Source: Pseudomonas extremaustralis (GTDB lineage: Bacteria; Pseudomonadota; Gammaproteobacteria; Pseudomonadales; Pseudomonadaceae). From it: 64,000 nucleotides of DNA. Positions 9,266 through 18,955 of this stretch are shown here, piece by piece. The DNA is taken from the NCBI RefSeq assembly GCF_900102035.1, contig NZ_LT629689.1, positions 496,001-560,000 on the forward strand. Reading direction: 5' to 3'. The position numbers and the translations under genes were made by a program. How positions within the stretch are numbered: position 1 is the first letter of the stretch; every line of letters begins with the position of its first letter. Below the pieces are notes generated by a model. It ran no database searches. It had not been told where the DNA came from and saw only the letters and a list, made by a program, of their open reading frames with translations.

Positions 9266-9805
9266 TCAACGCGGGTCGACGTCGAGGCTCGGCGCCTGGC
9301 CAGCCTCGGCGAGGCTGGACATCTCATCGATGGACAGCACCTTGTCCACCGCCAGCACGATCACGAACTTGCCGTCGACCTTGGCCATGCCGCTGATGAA
9401 ATCGGCGCGAATCCGCGCGCCGAAGTTGGGCGGCGGTTCGATCTGCGCGGCGGCGATCTCCTGCACCGCAGACACCGTGTCGACCAGCAGCCCGATGTCC
9501 TGGGGCTGGCCATCGTCGGTGCTCGCTTCGATGATGACCACGCAGGAGCGCCGGGTGATCGCCGAGTTGGCGCGGCCAAAGCGCGCCGACAGGTCGACCA
9601 CCGGCACCACCGCACCGCGCAGGTTGATCACCCCGCGCACGAAGGCGGGCATCATCGGCACCACGGTCAGGCTGCCGTATTCGATAATTTCCTTGATCCC
9701 CAGAATGCCGATGGCGAACATTTCGCCGCCGAGCATGAAGGTCAGGTATTGCGCATCCTCGTCCACCGCAACGGCGGCCTGTCGAGTCTTTGTCACTGCG
9801 CCCAT
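9266..9805 (-). CDS. cheW: Chemotaxis coupling protein
   Basis: 179 residues, a single CheW (SH3-like) domain with QYLTFMLGGEMFAIGILGIKE, RGVINLRGAVVPVVDLSARF and GLLVDTVSAV, all typical of the family. It links MCP signalling tips to CheA. A ~15-residue C-terminal tail (SSLAEAGQAPSLDVDPR) exceeds the standard domain. It lies 36 bp from the MCP gene and 9 bp from cheR in the same operon. Confidence 0.95.
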   Translation of the reverse strand: MGAVTKTRQAAVAVDEDAQYLTFMLGGEMFAIGILGIKEIIEYGSLTVVPMMPAFVRGVINLRGAVVPVVDLSARFGRANSAITRRSCVVIIEASTDDGQPQDIGLLVDTVSAVQEIAAAQIEPPPNFGARIRADFISGMAKVDGKFVIVLAVDKVLSIDEMSSLAEAGQAPSLDVDPR

Positions 9806-9841
9806 GTCATTCTCCCTGTAAGCCCACGTCGATACTGGCGA

Positions 9842-11500
9842 TCAGAAGCGGGTGAATTCCGATTCGTCCGGGGCGCTGGCCATGCTGTAGGCGAAGGCCT
9901 TGCGCGGTGCCTGCTGTTTGGGGCGTTGCAGCTGATGGCCAGGCTTGCTGCCGGGGCCGTCCACGCTGCTGCTGTGCACCGCGGCCTTGGGGGTTGAATC
10001 CAGCACGAAGAAGCTCATGGCCTGTTGCAGTTGCTCGGCCTGGCTGCTCATTTCTTCGGCCGTGGCCGCCAGTTCCTCGCTGCTCGAGGCGTTCTGCTGG
10101 GTCACCTGGTTGAGCTGGGTCATCGCGGTGTTGATCTGCGCCACACCGGCGGCCTGTTCTTCGGACGCGGCGCTGATTTCCTGCACCAGATCGGAGGTCT
10201 TGTTGATCGACGGCACCATTTCGTCGAGCAGCTTGCCGGCTTTTTCCGCCATGTCCACGCTGCTGGAGGACAGTTCACCGATTTCCTGGGCCGCGACCTG
10301 ACTGCGTTCGGCCAGCTTGCGCACTTCGGCGGCCACCACCGCGAACCCTTTGCCGTGCTCGCCGGCCCGAGCGGCCTCGATGGCGGCGTTGAGGGCGAGC
10401 AGATTGGTCTGGTAGGCGATGTCATCGATGATGCTGATGCGCTGGGCGATTTTCTTCATCGCCACCACGGTCTGTTGCACCGATTCGCCGCCCTCGGTGG
10501 CTTCCTTGGCGGCCTTGCTGGCCATGCCATCGGTGACCTTGGCGTTTTCGGTGTTCTGGTTGATGCTGGCGCTCATCTGTTCGACCGATGCACTGGTTTC
10601 CTCGACGCTGGCCGCTTGTTCGCTGGTGGCCTGGCTCATCGACTGCGCGGTGGCGCTGACTTGCTCGGAGGCGCTGGCCAGGTTATCGGCGGCGTTGCGC
10701 ACTTCGCCGATGATATGCGCCAGCTTGCCGACCATGTTGCGCATGGCGTTGAGCACCATGCCGGTTTCGTCTTGTGCACCCGGTTCGATGTGGGCGTTGA
10801 GGTTGCCTTCGGCCAATTGCTCGGCGGCGCTCGCGGCTTGCCTCAGCGGACGGGAGATGATCCGCGCGATGAACATCGCCAGGCCCAGGCCGATCAGCAG
10901 GGCGGTGATCAGCGCTGCGATGATCGACAGGCGTGCGCTTTCGTACAGTGTCGAGCCTTTGTCACCGGCGATGGTCGCCCCGGCGTCATTGAGCTCGACC
11001 ATCTTTTGCAGGCGGTCGGTCACTTGATCGAAATGGTCCTTGGACTCACCGGTGAGCAAGCCGCGCGCCTGGGCTTCCTGGTTCTGCCGGGACAGGTCGA
11101 GCAACTGCTTGCTGGTCGCCAGGTACGAGGCCCAGGCGCTTTTCACGCTGGCCAGGAGTTGACGATCTTCTTCGTTGGACAACAACTGCTCATAGGTACC
11201 CATGCGGGCTTCGAACTGCTGGCGTGCGTCGGCGGCTTCACGCTCGGCCAGGGCTTTTCCCTCGACGATCTCGGTGCCGACGTGGCGGTTTTCTTTCAAG
11301 CGATAGTTGGCCGCGAAGAACCGCATGGCGGCCGCTGCGCGCATGGAGGGCATCCAGTTGCCCCGGATGTCCTGGGCCGCCTGGTTGACGGCTCCGAGCT
11401 GGACGATGGCGAAGCCACCCATGGCGGCGGTGAGCGCCAGGACCACCAGGAATGAGCTGATCAGCTTGGTGGAAATCTTAAGATCGTAGAACCATTTCAT
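9842..11500 (-). CDS. Methyl-accepting chemotaxis protein with C-terminal EFTRF tail
   Basis: 552 residues. TM1 lies at residues ~10-32, a four-helix-bundle type periplasmic sensor at ~33-190, and TM2 at ~192-214 ([17 protein letters not shown]), followed by HAMP and a long cytoplasmic coiled coil. The hairpin tip reads [20 protein letters not shown], as expected for a CheA/CheW contact. The protein ends in ESEFTRF; EFTRF fits the aromatic-x-x-Phe pentapeptide that tethers CheR to some receptors. The ATG at 11498-11500 follows GGAGG at a good distance, so the longer frame to 11524 is rejected. The ligand is unknown. Confidence 0.95.
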   Translation of the reverse strand: MKWFYDLKISTKLISSFLVVLALTAAMGGFAIVQLGAVNQAAQDIRGNWMPSMRAAAAMRFFAANYRLKENRHVGTEIVEGKALAEREAADARQQFEARMGTYEQLLSNEEDRQLLASVKSAWASYLATSKQLLDLSRQNQEAQARGLLTGESKDHFDQVTDRLQKMVELNDAGATIAGDKGSTLYESARLSIIAALITALLIGLGLAMFIARIISRPLRQAASAAEQLAEGNLNAHIEPGAQDETGMVLNAMRNMVGKLAHIIGEVRNAADNLASASEQVSATAQSMSQATSEQAASVEETSASVEQMSASINQNTENAKVTDGMASKAAKEATEGGESVQQTVVAMKKIAQRISIIDDIAYQTNLLALNAAIEAARAGEHGKGFAVVAAEVRKLAERSQVAAQEIGELSSSSVDMAEKAGKLLDEMVPSINKTSDLVQEISAASEEQAAGVAQINTAMTQLNQVTQQNASSSEELAATAEEMSSQAEQLQQAMSFFVLDSTPKAAVHSSSVDGPGSKPGHQLQRPKQQAPRKAFAYSMASAPDESEFTRF

Positions 11501-11529
11501 CGGGGAACCTCCATGGAATTGCAAAAACG

Positions 11530-13569
11530 TCAGCGAGCGACGACCGGTGGCGACTGAGGCGCCTGGGGCGTGCGGGCTTCCAGTTGTACGATTTGGTTGA
11601 GCAGTGCCGGTATATCCAGGATCAGGGCTACCGCGCCGCTGCCCAAGATGGTCGAGCCGCTGATGCCGCGCAGCGCGCCGAACAACTTGCCCAGGGGTTT
11701 GATCACGGTCTGGAACTCGCCGAGCAGGTCATCCACCACCAGCCCGGCCTTGTGCTCGGCGTAACGCACCACCACCACATTCTGGCGTCGGGCGGGCGGG
11801 CCTTCGTGGCTGAAGTGATCGCGCAGGTCCACCAGCGGCAGCACCTCGCCGCGCAGGTCCAGGTAGCCCTGTTCGCGGCTGGACTGACGCTGGCGTTCGT
11901 CCAGCTCGATGCATTCCTGGACCATGTCCAGGGGAATCACGTAGGTGCAATGATCGATGCCCACCAGGAACCCGTTGATGATCGCCAGGGTCAGCGGCAG
12001 GCGTATGCGCACCACGGTGCCCTCGCCGGGACGGCTGTCCAGGTCTACGGTGCCGCGCAGCAGGGTGATGTTGCGCTTGACCACGTCCATGCCGACGCCG
12101 CGCCCGGACAGGTTGGTGACCGCTTCGGCGGTGGAGAACCCCGGCTCGAAGATCAGGTTGTAGATCTCTTGGTCGGTGAGCGCCGCGCCGCTGGCCACCA
12201 GCCCGCGTTCCTGGGCTTTGGCCAGGATGCGTTCGCGGTTGAGCCCGGCGCCGTCGTCGGCGATTTCGAGGACGATGCTGCCCGAGTCGTGGTACGCATT
12301 CAGGCTCAGGTGGCCTTTGGTCGGCTTGCCCGCCGCGCGCCGGGCGTCGGCGCTTTCGATGCCGTGATCCATGGCGTTGCGCAGCAGATGCATCAGCGGG
12401 TCGCCGATTTTCTCGACCACCGTTTTGTCCAGTTCGGTTTCCGCGCCGTTGATGATCAGGTCGATGTCCTTGCCCAGTTCCTGGCTGACATCGCGCACCA
12501 CGCGGCGGAAGCGGTTGAAGGTGTCGCCGATGGGGATCATGCGCAGGTGCAGGGCGCCATCGAGAATCTCTTCGACCAGCCCCGATACCGTCGAGGTGGC
12601 TTCCTGCAGCGGATCGTTGTTGCAGGAGCGGGCCAGCAGGCTCGCGCCCGCGCTGGCGATGACCAGCTCGCCGACCAGGTTGATCAGCTCGTCAAGCTTG
12701 TCGGCATTGACCCGCACATAGTTGCCGTCCCGCAGTTTTGCGTCGCCGCTCGCCGCCGCGCGTGGCTGCACCGCTGTCGTGGGGCCTTGCTCGACCTCGG
12801 CGACCTCTTCGCTGTCGACGGCGGTGCTGTTGTCGCTTGGTTCATCGACGACGCTGATCTGGACTTCACAGTCATCGCGCACAAAGTCGAAGACTTCGTT
12901 GAGGGCGGCATGGCTGGCGCTGGAGCGCAGGTCGATCTCGAAGCCCAGGTAGCAGCTTTCCGGGTCCCAGCCGTCTACGGCCGGGATGCTATCGGTGAGG
13001 GTAGTGACGTGCAGCAACTGGCCCAGGGTTTCCAGGTAGCGCAGGAACGACAGCGGGTCCATGCCATTGCGGAACACGTCCGCACCAAAGCGCAGGGACA
13101 GGTGCCAGAGCACTTCGGTCGGTACGTCGTCGTCCATCGCCACGGTGTCGATGTCGGCGCTGGGCAACGGTGCTTCTTGATAGGCCCCCAGCGCCTCGCG
13201 CAAGGCGGCTTCGCGCTCCAGCGCCGCGGACGGCAGTGCCTCGCCGCGGCTGGCGACCACCTCGATCAGCTCGAGCATATGATCGCCGGACTGCAGCAGC
13301 ACCGCGATCAGTGCGGCATCCACCGCCACGTGGCCATCGCGCAGGCGGTCGAGCACGTCTTCGACGATATGGGTGAAACTCACGATCGACGCCAGGCCGA
13401 ACAACCCGGCGGAGCCCTTGATGGTGTGCGCGGCGCGAAACACCGCGCCAATGGCATCCTCATCGCCCGGCTCGCTCTCCAGTTGCAACAGGGATTGCTC
13501 CATGGCTTGCAACAGTTCGCGCGCTTCGACGATAAAAGTCTGCTGTGCCTGATCGAGATTAATGCTCAC
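11530..13569 (-). CDS. cheA: Chemotaxis histidine kinase
   Basis: 679 residues from a GTG start (13567-13569) that follows AAGGAATGTCCAG; no ATG is nearby and the next upstream codons are not Hpt-like. The P1 Hpt domain has the phosphorylated His48 ([13 protein letters not shown]). A middle region with a Glu/Ser-rich linker (~230-255) follows. P3 dimerisation begins at [21 protein letters not shown]4 ATPase contains [25 protein letters not shown] and [10 protein letters not shown], and P5 is a CheW-like domain. It phosphorylates the operon CheY and CheB. It is the kinase core of this accessory chemotaxis array. Confidence 0.96.
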   Translation of the reverse strand: MSINLDQAQQTFIVEARELLQAMEQSLLQLESEPGDEDAIGAVFRAAHTIKGSAGLFGLASIVSFTHIVEDVLDRLRDGHVAVDAALIAVLLQSGDHMLELIEVVASRGEALPSAALEREAALREALGAYQEAPLPSADIDTVAMDDDVPTEVLWHLSLRFGADVFRNGMDPLSFLRYLETLGQLLHVTTLTDSIPAVDGWDPESCYLGFEIDLRSSASHAALNEVFDFVRDDCEVQISVVDEPSDNSTAVDSEEVAEVEQGPTTAVQPRAAASGDAKLRDGNYVRVNADKLDELINLVGELVIASAGASLLARSCNNDPLQEATSTVSGLVEEILDGALHLRMIPIGDTFNRFRRVVRDVSQELGKDIDLIINGAETELDKTVVEKIGDPLMHLLRNAMDHGIESADARRAAGKPTKGHLSLNAYHDSGSIVLEIADDGAGLNRERILAKAQERGLVASGAALTDQEIYNLIFEPGFSTAEAVTNLSGRGVGMDVVKRNITLLRGTVDLDSRPGEGTVVRIRLPLTLAIINGFLVGIDHCTYVIPLDMVQECIELDERQRQSSREQGYLDLRGEVLPLVDLRDHFSHEGPPARRQNVVVVRYAEHKAGLVVDDLLGEFQTVIKPLGKLFGALRGISGSTILGSGAVALILDIPALLNQIVQLEARTPQAPQSPPVVAR

Positions 13570-13607
13570 CTGGACATTCCTTGTGCGTTGAACGGAGGTG
13601 GGGCGCG

Positions 13608-13895
13608 CTAAAAAATCGCGTCGCCACACAATTGCAACGTTTGCGCGACCGCCTGGCTTTGCGCGGCCAGGCTCACCGTCGTGCCGCTGCTGGCGGCTTC
13701 ACGCCGGATGACCGCGAGCCATTGCACGCCGGCGCCGTCGATTTCCGTGATCTGCGACAGGTCCAGTGCCAGGCGCGGCGCCGCCCCCACGTGTGGCAAC
13801 AGAGTGGCGGCCAGTTCGGCCACGGTGTAGATGGTCAGTTCGCCGTCGATACTCACGTGGGTGGTGCCGTCGAAGGTGTCGAGGGTGATCGGCAT
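13608..13895 (-). CDS. STAS domain protein of the chemotaxis operon
   Basis: 95 residues forming one STAS (anti-sigma antagonist) domain: THVSIDGELTIYTVAELAATLLP, LALDLSQITEIDGAGVQWL and a C-terminal helix. In SpoIIAA-like proteins the loop DSSG carries the phosphorylated serine; here the equivalent reads DGAG, so that phosphorylation site is absent. Between cheY and cheA it may act as a constitutive protein-interaction partner, for example of the kinase complex, but no partner switch kinase is encoded in the window. Confidence 0.88.
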   Translation of the reverse strand: MPITLDTFDGTTHVSIDGELTIYTVAELAATLLPHVGAAPRLALDLSQITEIDGAGVQWLAVIRREAASSGTTVSLAAQSQAVAQTLQLCGDAIF

Positions 13896-13918
13896 GGCGA
13901 GCTCCTTGGTGGCGGGTG

Positions 13919-14287
13919 TCAGGGCAGGATCAGCTTGGACACCGCCGCCAGCATCTGCGCCGGTTGGAACGGCTTGACCACCCAGGCCTTGGCGCCCGCG
14001 GCCTGGCCTTCGGCTTTCTTCGATTCCTGGGACTCGGTGGTCAGCATGATGATCGGCGTGAACTTGTAGTTGGCCAGCTTCTTGACCTCCTTGACGAAGG
14101 TGATGCCGTCCATGTTGGGCATGTTCACGTCGCTGATGATCAGGTGCACTTTCTGCCCGGTGAGCTTGCTCAGGGCATCTTTGCCGTCGACGGCCTCGAT
14201 CACGTCATAACCGGCGCTCTTCAGGGCAATGCCGACCACTTGCCGCACGCTGCTGGAGTCGTCGACCACTAATACGTTCTTCGCCAT
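13919..14287 (-). CDS. cheY: CheY-like response regulator
   Basis: 122 residues, a single receiver domain. The acidic pair is Asp9-Asp10 (VVDDSSSVRQ), the phosphoacceptor Asp53 (IISDVNMPNMDG), the switch Thr in MLTTES and the invariant Lys in WVVKPFQP. It has no output domain, so it should work by binding a motor or another target. Phosphorylated by the operon CheA, it could direct the flagellar motor or a non-motility output. Spacing to the STAS gene is 23 bp and to the MCP 9 bp. Confidence 0.94.
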   Translation of the reverse strand: MAKNVLVVDDSSSVRQVVGIALKSAGYDVIEAVDGKDALSKLTGQKVHLIISDVNMPNMDGITFVKEVKKLANYKFTPIIMLTTESQESKKAEGQAAGAKAWVVKPFQPAQMLAAVSKLILP

Positions 14288-14296
14288 GATGTGCTC

Positions 14297-15511
14297 CTAA
14301 AAGAAGGTGATGTCTTGAGAATTCTGCTGCACGGCCGCCTCGCCATGGTGGGTGCGCCGTTGCTCTTCGGTGGCGTAGGTGGCCTCCATCTGCGCCAGCC
14401 ATTGCCGGGCGTCGACGGTCACTGCCTGGTCCGGCGCCTGGCGGGCCTGCAAGAGGTGGTCATGCAGGGCGTGCATGTTGTCGCGCACGTGGCTGAGGAT
14501 CTGGCTGACCCGATCCTGGAATTGCAGGTTGACCAGCACTTCGGTCATCTCATCGCGAATGCCATAGCTTTCCTGTTTGAGCAGGTCGGCGGATTCGGCC
14601 AGGCGCCCGGTGATGTTCTGAAAGCGTTCGAGCACCGTTTGAATACTGTTTTCGGAGGCGGCCACCGAGTTGCTGTCCTGGTCGGCGCTGCTGGAGGCGG
14701 CCTGTACCAGTTGGGTGATGGCGTTATTGATGATGTCGACCTTGGCCGACATCTGCTGGCCGGTTTCGCTGGACTTGCTCGACAGGCTGCGCACCGCGTC
14801 GGCCACCACCGCGAAGCCGCGACCGGCTTCACCGGCACGCGCCGCCTCGATGGCTGCGTTGAGCGCCAGCAGGTTGGTCTGCGCGGCAATCGCCGCGACG
14901 TCGGCGGCCATGGTGCGCAGTTCGCCGGTATAGGCGGTGAGGCTGCGTACTTGCACCAGGGTCTGGTCGCGGCTGGTTTGGGTGGCCTTGAGCGAGTCGA
15001 TCACCTGGCTCAGTTCACTGTCGCTGCGGGCCAGCACCTTGAGTGCGCCGTCGGCGGCCTGCCCATCCAGTTCGCCGGCAGCGTGTTGCGAGGCTTGTAC
15101 GGTTTCCTGCAAGCGCGCGGAGATCCCGGTGAAACGGTTGGCCAGGCTCACAATCGCTTCTTCGGTCTGCTGGCGCGAACTTTCCACCTGCTTGGCCCAG
15201 ATCGGCATGGCGCCCAGTAGCACCTCATCTAGCTGTGCCCGCGCGGCCATGCGGTGCTGCGCCACGTCGGCGTCCGACTGATCCGCCAGCGCCCGTGCGG
15301 CCGCACGCTGCACCGCGTCACGCTGGGAACCCGCGCTCCAGGCGCAGGCACCCAGGCCGACCAGCACCAGTCCCGCGCAGACCGCCAGATTGGCCGGGGA
15401 GGTTGATTGCAGCAGTATCCACGCAACGGCAGGCACGACCGGGATGAGCGCGAACCAGCGAAAACGCGGATGACCGGTGAGGGGAAGCGGGTTGGATGGG
15501 CGCGAAGTCAT
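14297..15511 (-). CDS. Short membrane-anchored methyl-accepting chemotaxis protein
   Basis: 404 residues. Two close hydrophobic segments at residues ~18-38 and ~42-58 anchor the protein with almost no periplasmic loop, so sensing is probably cytoplasmic or membrane-borne. No HAMP domain is evident. The C-terminal half is an MCP signalling domain with tip [20 protein letters not shown] and [13 protein letters not shown]. It is the first gene of the che operon, directly downstream of the FliA-like promoter. It may feed a different signal than the classical MCP encoded further down. Confidence 0.92.
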   Translation of the reverse strand: MTSRPSNPLPLTGHPRFRWFALIPVVPAVAWILLQSTSPANLAVCAGLVLVGLGACAWSAGSQRDAVQRAAARALADQSDADVAQHRMAARAQLDEVLLGAMPIWAKQVESSRQQTEEAIVSLANRFTGISARLQETVQASQHAAGELDGQAADGALKVLARSDSELSQVIDSLKATQTSRDQTLVQVRSLTAYTGELRTMAADVAAIAAQTNLLALNAAIEAARAGEAGRGFAVVADAVRSLSSKSSETGQQMSAKVDIINNAITQLVQAASSSADQDSNSVAASENSIQTVLERFQNITGRLAESADLLKQESYGIRDEMTEVLVNLQFQDRVSQILSHVRDNMHALHDHLLQARQAPDQAVTVDARQWLAQMEATYATEEQRRTHHGEAAVQQNSQDITFF

Positions 15512-15878
15512 GAGTTCGGTCCTTGAACGTTGTTGCGTAGGTAAACGATAAAGATGGTATCGGCGCTGTGGTTAGCGACTTTAGGCATGCCGTTTGCCTT
15601 CCGTCTGATTTGTGACCGGCAGGTTACCGATCGGGATGGCGGTTGGCCTGATTCGGGTAGTGGCGCAATGCTATCATACTTGCGGGCCGGTCTTGGAATA
15701 GATTGCGTGGTTTGACTGGCACCTGGTACGTCCGTTTAAACCACAATTGACTGAGGCAAATTCGTTCAAATGTAGGGATATCACCCATTGATATGTCCCT
15801 ATGAACCGATAGCCCATGCACACAAGCATGGTCGAATATCCTAAACTCGCACGCTCCCAATCAGCCAAGGACACCTCA
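15512..15878 (-). promoter_or_regulatory. Upstream region of the che operon with a FliA (sigma-28) promoter
   Basis: On the minus strand, TAAA (15580-15583) is followed after exactly 15 nt by GCCGATAC (15557-15564). This matches the sigma-28 consensus TAAA-N15-GCCGATAA in all but the last base. It lies 45 bp before the first che gene. The operon is therefore probably expressed with late flagellar genes. The rest of the 367-bp spacer (15590-15878) shows only the weak promoter region and AAGGACACC ribosome site of the VOC gene. Confidence 0.75.
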
Positions 15879-16235
15879 ATGGGCATTCAAGGAAGAGACC
15901 GTCAGATCGACAATATCGAGTTCAATGTCGTCGATATCGCCCGAAGCAAGGCCTTTTACGGCAGTGTATTTGACTGGACGTTCATCGATTACGGCCCCAC
16001 TTACAGTGAGTTCAGCGACGGTCGTATGACCGGTGGATTCACCACAGGCGAGCCGGTACGCACGGGCGGGCCGTTGATCATCCTCTATGCGCAAGACCTG
16101 GAGAGCACAGCGCTCAGGCTCAAGGCTGCGGGCGCGACGATCAGTCGTGAGGTTTTCTCGTTTCCCGGCGGGCGTCGGTTCCATTTCATCGACCCAGACG
16201 GTTATGAGCTCGCGGTGTGGTCGGACGCGCCATGA
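15879..16235 (+). CDS. VOC (glyoxalase/bleomycin resistance) family protein
   Basis: 118 residues with one vicinal-oxygen-chelate module pair. NIEFNVVDIARSKAFYGSVFDW is the first beta-alpha-beta unit and GGRRFHFIDPDGYELAVWS the typical C-terminal motif with HFIDPDGYE. The family includes lyases, dioxygenases and antibiotic-binding proteins; the substrate is not deducible. ATG at 15879 follows AAGGACACC, so the longer frame to 15816 is rejected. Confidence 0.88.
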   Translation: MGIQGRDRQIDNIEFNVVDIARSKAFYGSVFDWTFIDYGPTYSEFSDGRMTGGFTTGEPVRTGGPLIILYAQDLESTALRLKAAGATISREVFSFPGGRRFHFIDPDGYELAVWSDAP

Positions 16236-16332
16236 GGTCGGGGACGGGTAACCGCCTCGCGGGTCATGCCTTTGTGTGAAGCGCCTCAACACAATGTGCG
16301 CAAAGCTTAACTAACTGATTTGGAACGTCTTG

Positions 16333-16725
16333 ATGTCCAGCAATAGGATTTACAGCCTGTTTACCTGCTCTTTGATTGCCGCAACGATGATGGCCGTCGT
16401 ACCTGTTTCATTCGCCGCCACCGCTCAGGACATCGAGCGCCTCAGGCACTCGAACATGGATCAAATGCGCCAGGAAGCCCAGCAACGCGCCGACGAACAG
16501 GCACGTCAGGCGCGAGAGCAAATGCGTCAGCTTGAAGAGCGCAATCGACAGCAGGCGAAGGACCTCGAAGAGTGGAGCCGACGCCAGGCGCAGGAGCGAG
16601 AAGAAGCTGCGCGTAAAGCTCAGGACGAAGCGAGAGAAAAGCAATTGCGTGAAGACGCCGAGCGCGCGAACCCAGACGTTTCACCCGCCGAAAGCCGTGA
16701 GGCTGAGCTTCCACAGCGGCAGTGA
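16333..16725 (+). CDS. Secreted charged coiled-coil protein, unknown function
   Basis: 130 residues. A signal peptide (about residues 1-29, ending VPVSFAA) precedes a low-complexity helical stretch dominated by Arg, Glu, Gln and Ala (MRQEAQQRADEQARQ and similar, residues ~40-115), surely a long alpha helix or coiled coil. It has no known domain. The start ATG at 16333 directly follows a TTG that could extend it by one codon. It may be a periplasmic structural or chaperone-like protein, but nothing in the context supports a role. Confidence 0.7.
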   Translation: MSSNRIYSLFTCSLIAATMMAVVPVSFAATAQDIERLRHSNMDQMRQEAQQRADEQARQAREQMRQLEERNRQQAKDLEEWSRRQAQEREEAARKAQDEAREKQLREDAERANPDVSPAESREAELPQRQ

Positions 16726-16747
16726 ACGGGGTTGATACACCTGTTTT

Positions 16748-17299
16748 TCAAGAGCGCATGCCCATCCAGATCACGGCTTCAGTCCACGCCGTCACCATCG
16801 GCGTCAGTGTTCTGAACCATGGGTCGCTTACATCGATCTGCGCGGCTGAGTGGTCATGGTGGTGCTGCTCCTCCGCCACAATCGAATCAATGGCTGCCAC
16901 CGCATGCGGATCGATATCGCCCAATACGTGAAGTTGATGGGCCAGGTGCTTGAGCACCACACGCTCAACCGCAACGGTAGTCGCCACAATGGCCTTGCGA
17001 CCACAGAGGCCGGTGATCAGCCCCAGCGCCAGACCACCAACGCCACACAACCAGTAACTCCGGCAGCGGCGATACCCGCGACGTTGCAGCTCTGCCTGAA
17101 AGACGGAGCGATGACGGCGCTCGTGAGAGAGAAACTCCTTGAGCTCCTCCACCATGCCCGGTACGAAAAGCCGCGCCATAAACAACTGCCCGCTGTAGAT
17201 GCAAATCGCGCCATGCTCGCCGGCATGGTCAACCTTCATCATGCGGTTGCCGAGGTCTTTTCCATCAGCCAGGAGATCGGGTGAATACACAGTTGCCAT
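16748..17299 (-). CDS. COQ7-like demethoxyubiquinone hydroxylase family protein
   Basis: 183 residues from the ATG at 17297-17299. Carboxylate-bridged di-iron ligands are recognisable: VDHAGEHGAICIYSGQ, then EFLSHERRHR in the first half and EEQHHHDH in the second, as in the COQ7/UbiF-replacing hydroxylases. VERVVLKHLAHQL fits the membrane-facing helix. The family hydroxylates demethoxyubiquinone in ubiquinone synthesis, but whether this member does so is not shown. The frame is open to 17416; the extra residues (SATARYRARTG region) look non-conserved, so the shorter start is preferred with some doubt. Confidence 0.8.
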   Translation of the reverse strand: MATVYSPDLLADGKDLGNRMMKVDHAGEHGAICIYSGQLFMARLFVPGMVEELKEFLSHERRHRSVFQAELQRRGYRRCRSYWLCGVGGLALGLITGLCGRKAIVATTVAVERVVLKHLAHQLHVLGDIDPHAVAAIDSIVAEEQHHHDHSAAQIDVSDPWFRTLTPMVTAWTEAVIWMGMRS

Positions 17300-17512
17300 G
17301 CCTTGGTCGAGGGGGCCGGGAGTCGGACCTGTCCTTGCGCGGTATCGTGCTGTAGCGCTGGGTGGATATGCAAGGATCTGAAAAAAGCGCGAGATCAGGG
17401 AGCAAGCCATTTTCACTTTTAAAATGGCTGCTTATGACTTCTCGATTGGTGATGGCTGAGTCCTGTGTCAGAAAGCGCAATCAATATGGTCCATGAAGAA
17501 ATCCGTGCGATT

Positions 17513-18085
17513 TCAATCCAGCCGGCGGGACTGGAGATTAGCTTTTCTCTTCAGCCATTGCTCCTGTGTCATTTCCCAGATTTCCTTCAACAATGAGCCG
17601 CTGACAAAGTGGCCTTGCTGCGTATCAACCAGCCGCATGCCTTCACGTTCCGACACTTTGCGCGAAGCCTGGTTGCCCGCTGCCTTGGGCACTTGCATGA
17701 CCGCGCGCCCCAGTGTTTCGAACCAATAGGCGTTGATGACCTCACAGGCTTCACCTATGTAACCCTTGCCCTGCCATTGAGGCGCCAGCCAGAAACCACG
17801 GTTGTTGCCAGGCTGGTCATACAGGCAAATGCTGCCAATGCTGTTGCTCGGATCGTCAGCCATGCGAATCATCCAATGCCATTCGCGCCCGGCGGCAATG
17901 GCGGGGAGGGCGCGGTCGCGAACGTAAGTCAGAGCGCCGTCGGGCGGGTAGGGCCAAGGCACATTGATGTCGAGAAAACGCACTATTTCCCAGTGGGGGA
18001 ACAGTCGTTGAATATCTGCGGCATCGCTCAGTTGAAGGGGGGTGAGGATGAGGCGGCTAGTGATGAGCGTGGGGCTACTTTCCAT
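17513..18085 (-). CDS. GNAT family N-acetyltransferase (RimJ/RimL type)
   Basis: 190 residues. It starts with LITSRLILTPLQLSDAADI, typical of the RimJ/RimL subgroup, and the acetyl-CoA binding segment is GFWLAPQWQGKGYIGEA. The following ASRKVSEREGM is the usual C-terminal motif. The substrate may be a protein N-terminus or a small amine. The ATG at 18083-18085 is preferred over the longer frame to 18157. Genes of this kind often stand alone, as here. Confidence 0.88.
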   Translation of the reverse strand: MESSPTLITSRLILTPLQLSDAADIQRLFPHWEIVRFLDINVPWPYPPDGALTYVRDRALPAIAAGREWHWMIRMADDPSNSIGSICLYDQPGNNRGFWLAPQWQGKGYIGEACEVINAYWFETLGRAVMQVPKAAGNQASRKVSEREGMRLVDTQQGHFVSGSLLKEIWEMTQEQWLKRKANLQSRRLD

Positions 18086-18205
18086 AGTGGAGAATCCTTT
18101 GCGAGCGGTGGGGCGTTGGCATAAAGCGATTTTGGAGAATATCAGGCCTGGTTTCATTAGGCTGGCGAGCCTGTGGATGGGGCACTCTGCACCGTGCCGA
18201 CGGCG

Positions 18206-18955
18206 CTACCCGCCTGTCACCAATCCCATGGGCGTGGCAATGACTAATATTGCAGTCCCGTGTGCGGCGATGGCGGCGTTTACCCCGTAGCGCATGCGGA
18301 TGAAAGAACAGGCCAGGCCCTCCACCAGGGTGAACAATAAAATCGGCCAGCCAATCCGGGTGACGGTGAGCGCCAGGAATGAATGGCAGGCGGCGAAGGC
18401 GACAGCGCTGATCAGGGCCGCTCGCAGCGCAGAGGTGTGGTGTTCGAGGTGACCTTGCAGGATGCCGCGAAACAGCACCTCTTCCAGCGCATTACCGCCA
18501 AAAGCCAGCACGGCCATGCTCAGCCACCAAGGCCAATAACCGGCGATCTCGGCAATATCGAGGCCTTGATAAAGGCGCAGCGGAACGCCGATGGCCAACC
18601 CGGCTGCGATGCCCAGAGCGAGCCCGACAGCCCGATTGCCGCGACTCCAGATTATGAGTTTCCACAGTTCTGGAGCGGTCCTTGCCAGCGCGGCGACGAC
18701 AGCCAGCGACAGGGCGCCCAGTGTGGCCAAGACAAACGGATTCGAAATAAAGCTGATCTGCGCGTCGCCACTCAGGGACCATAAGCGCAGTGGGGTCATC
18801 ACGTCGCGCATCAGGACGAAGCCAAACAGTAGGATAACGATGCGCAAACCCGGCTGTGTCTTCGGTGTCAGACAGAACCAGAGGGCGCAGAGGCCAAGGC
18901 CAGGAAGCAGGTAGGTGGCATAGTCGATGAGTAGCGAAAGTCCGTCTGCGATCAT
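18206..18955 (-). CDS. CPBP family intramembrane glutamic endopeptidase
   Basis: 249 residues with about seven hydrophobic segments. The ABI/CaaX (Rce1-like) motif 1 reads EEVLFRGILQG (two catalytic glutamates and arginine), and motif 2 with the His is AFAACHSFLAL. C-terminal HGTAILVI supplies a further histidine. Such proteases act in the inner membrane; roles include bacteriocin self-immunity, but none can be assigned here. The start overlaps a doubtful small frame at 18952-19206 by four bases. Confidence 0.88.
   Translation of the reverse strand: MIADGLSLLIDYATYLLPGLGLCALWFCLTPKTQPGLRIVILLFGFVLMRDVMTPLRLWSLSGDAQISFISNPFVLATLGALSLAVVAALARTAPELWKLIIWSRGNRAVGLALGIAAGLAIGVPLRLYQGLDIAEIAGYWPWWLSMAVLAFGGNALEEVLFRGILQGHLEHHTSALRAALISAVAFAACHSFLALTVTRIGWPILLFTLVEGLACSFIRMRYGVNAAIAAHGTAILVIATPMGLVTGG

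Noticed and set aside
15624..15886. Minus-strand small frames upstream of the VOC gene
   Set aside because: No ribosome site, odd composition, two overlapping alternatives; the region is better read as spacer.
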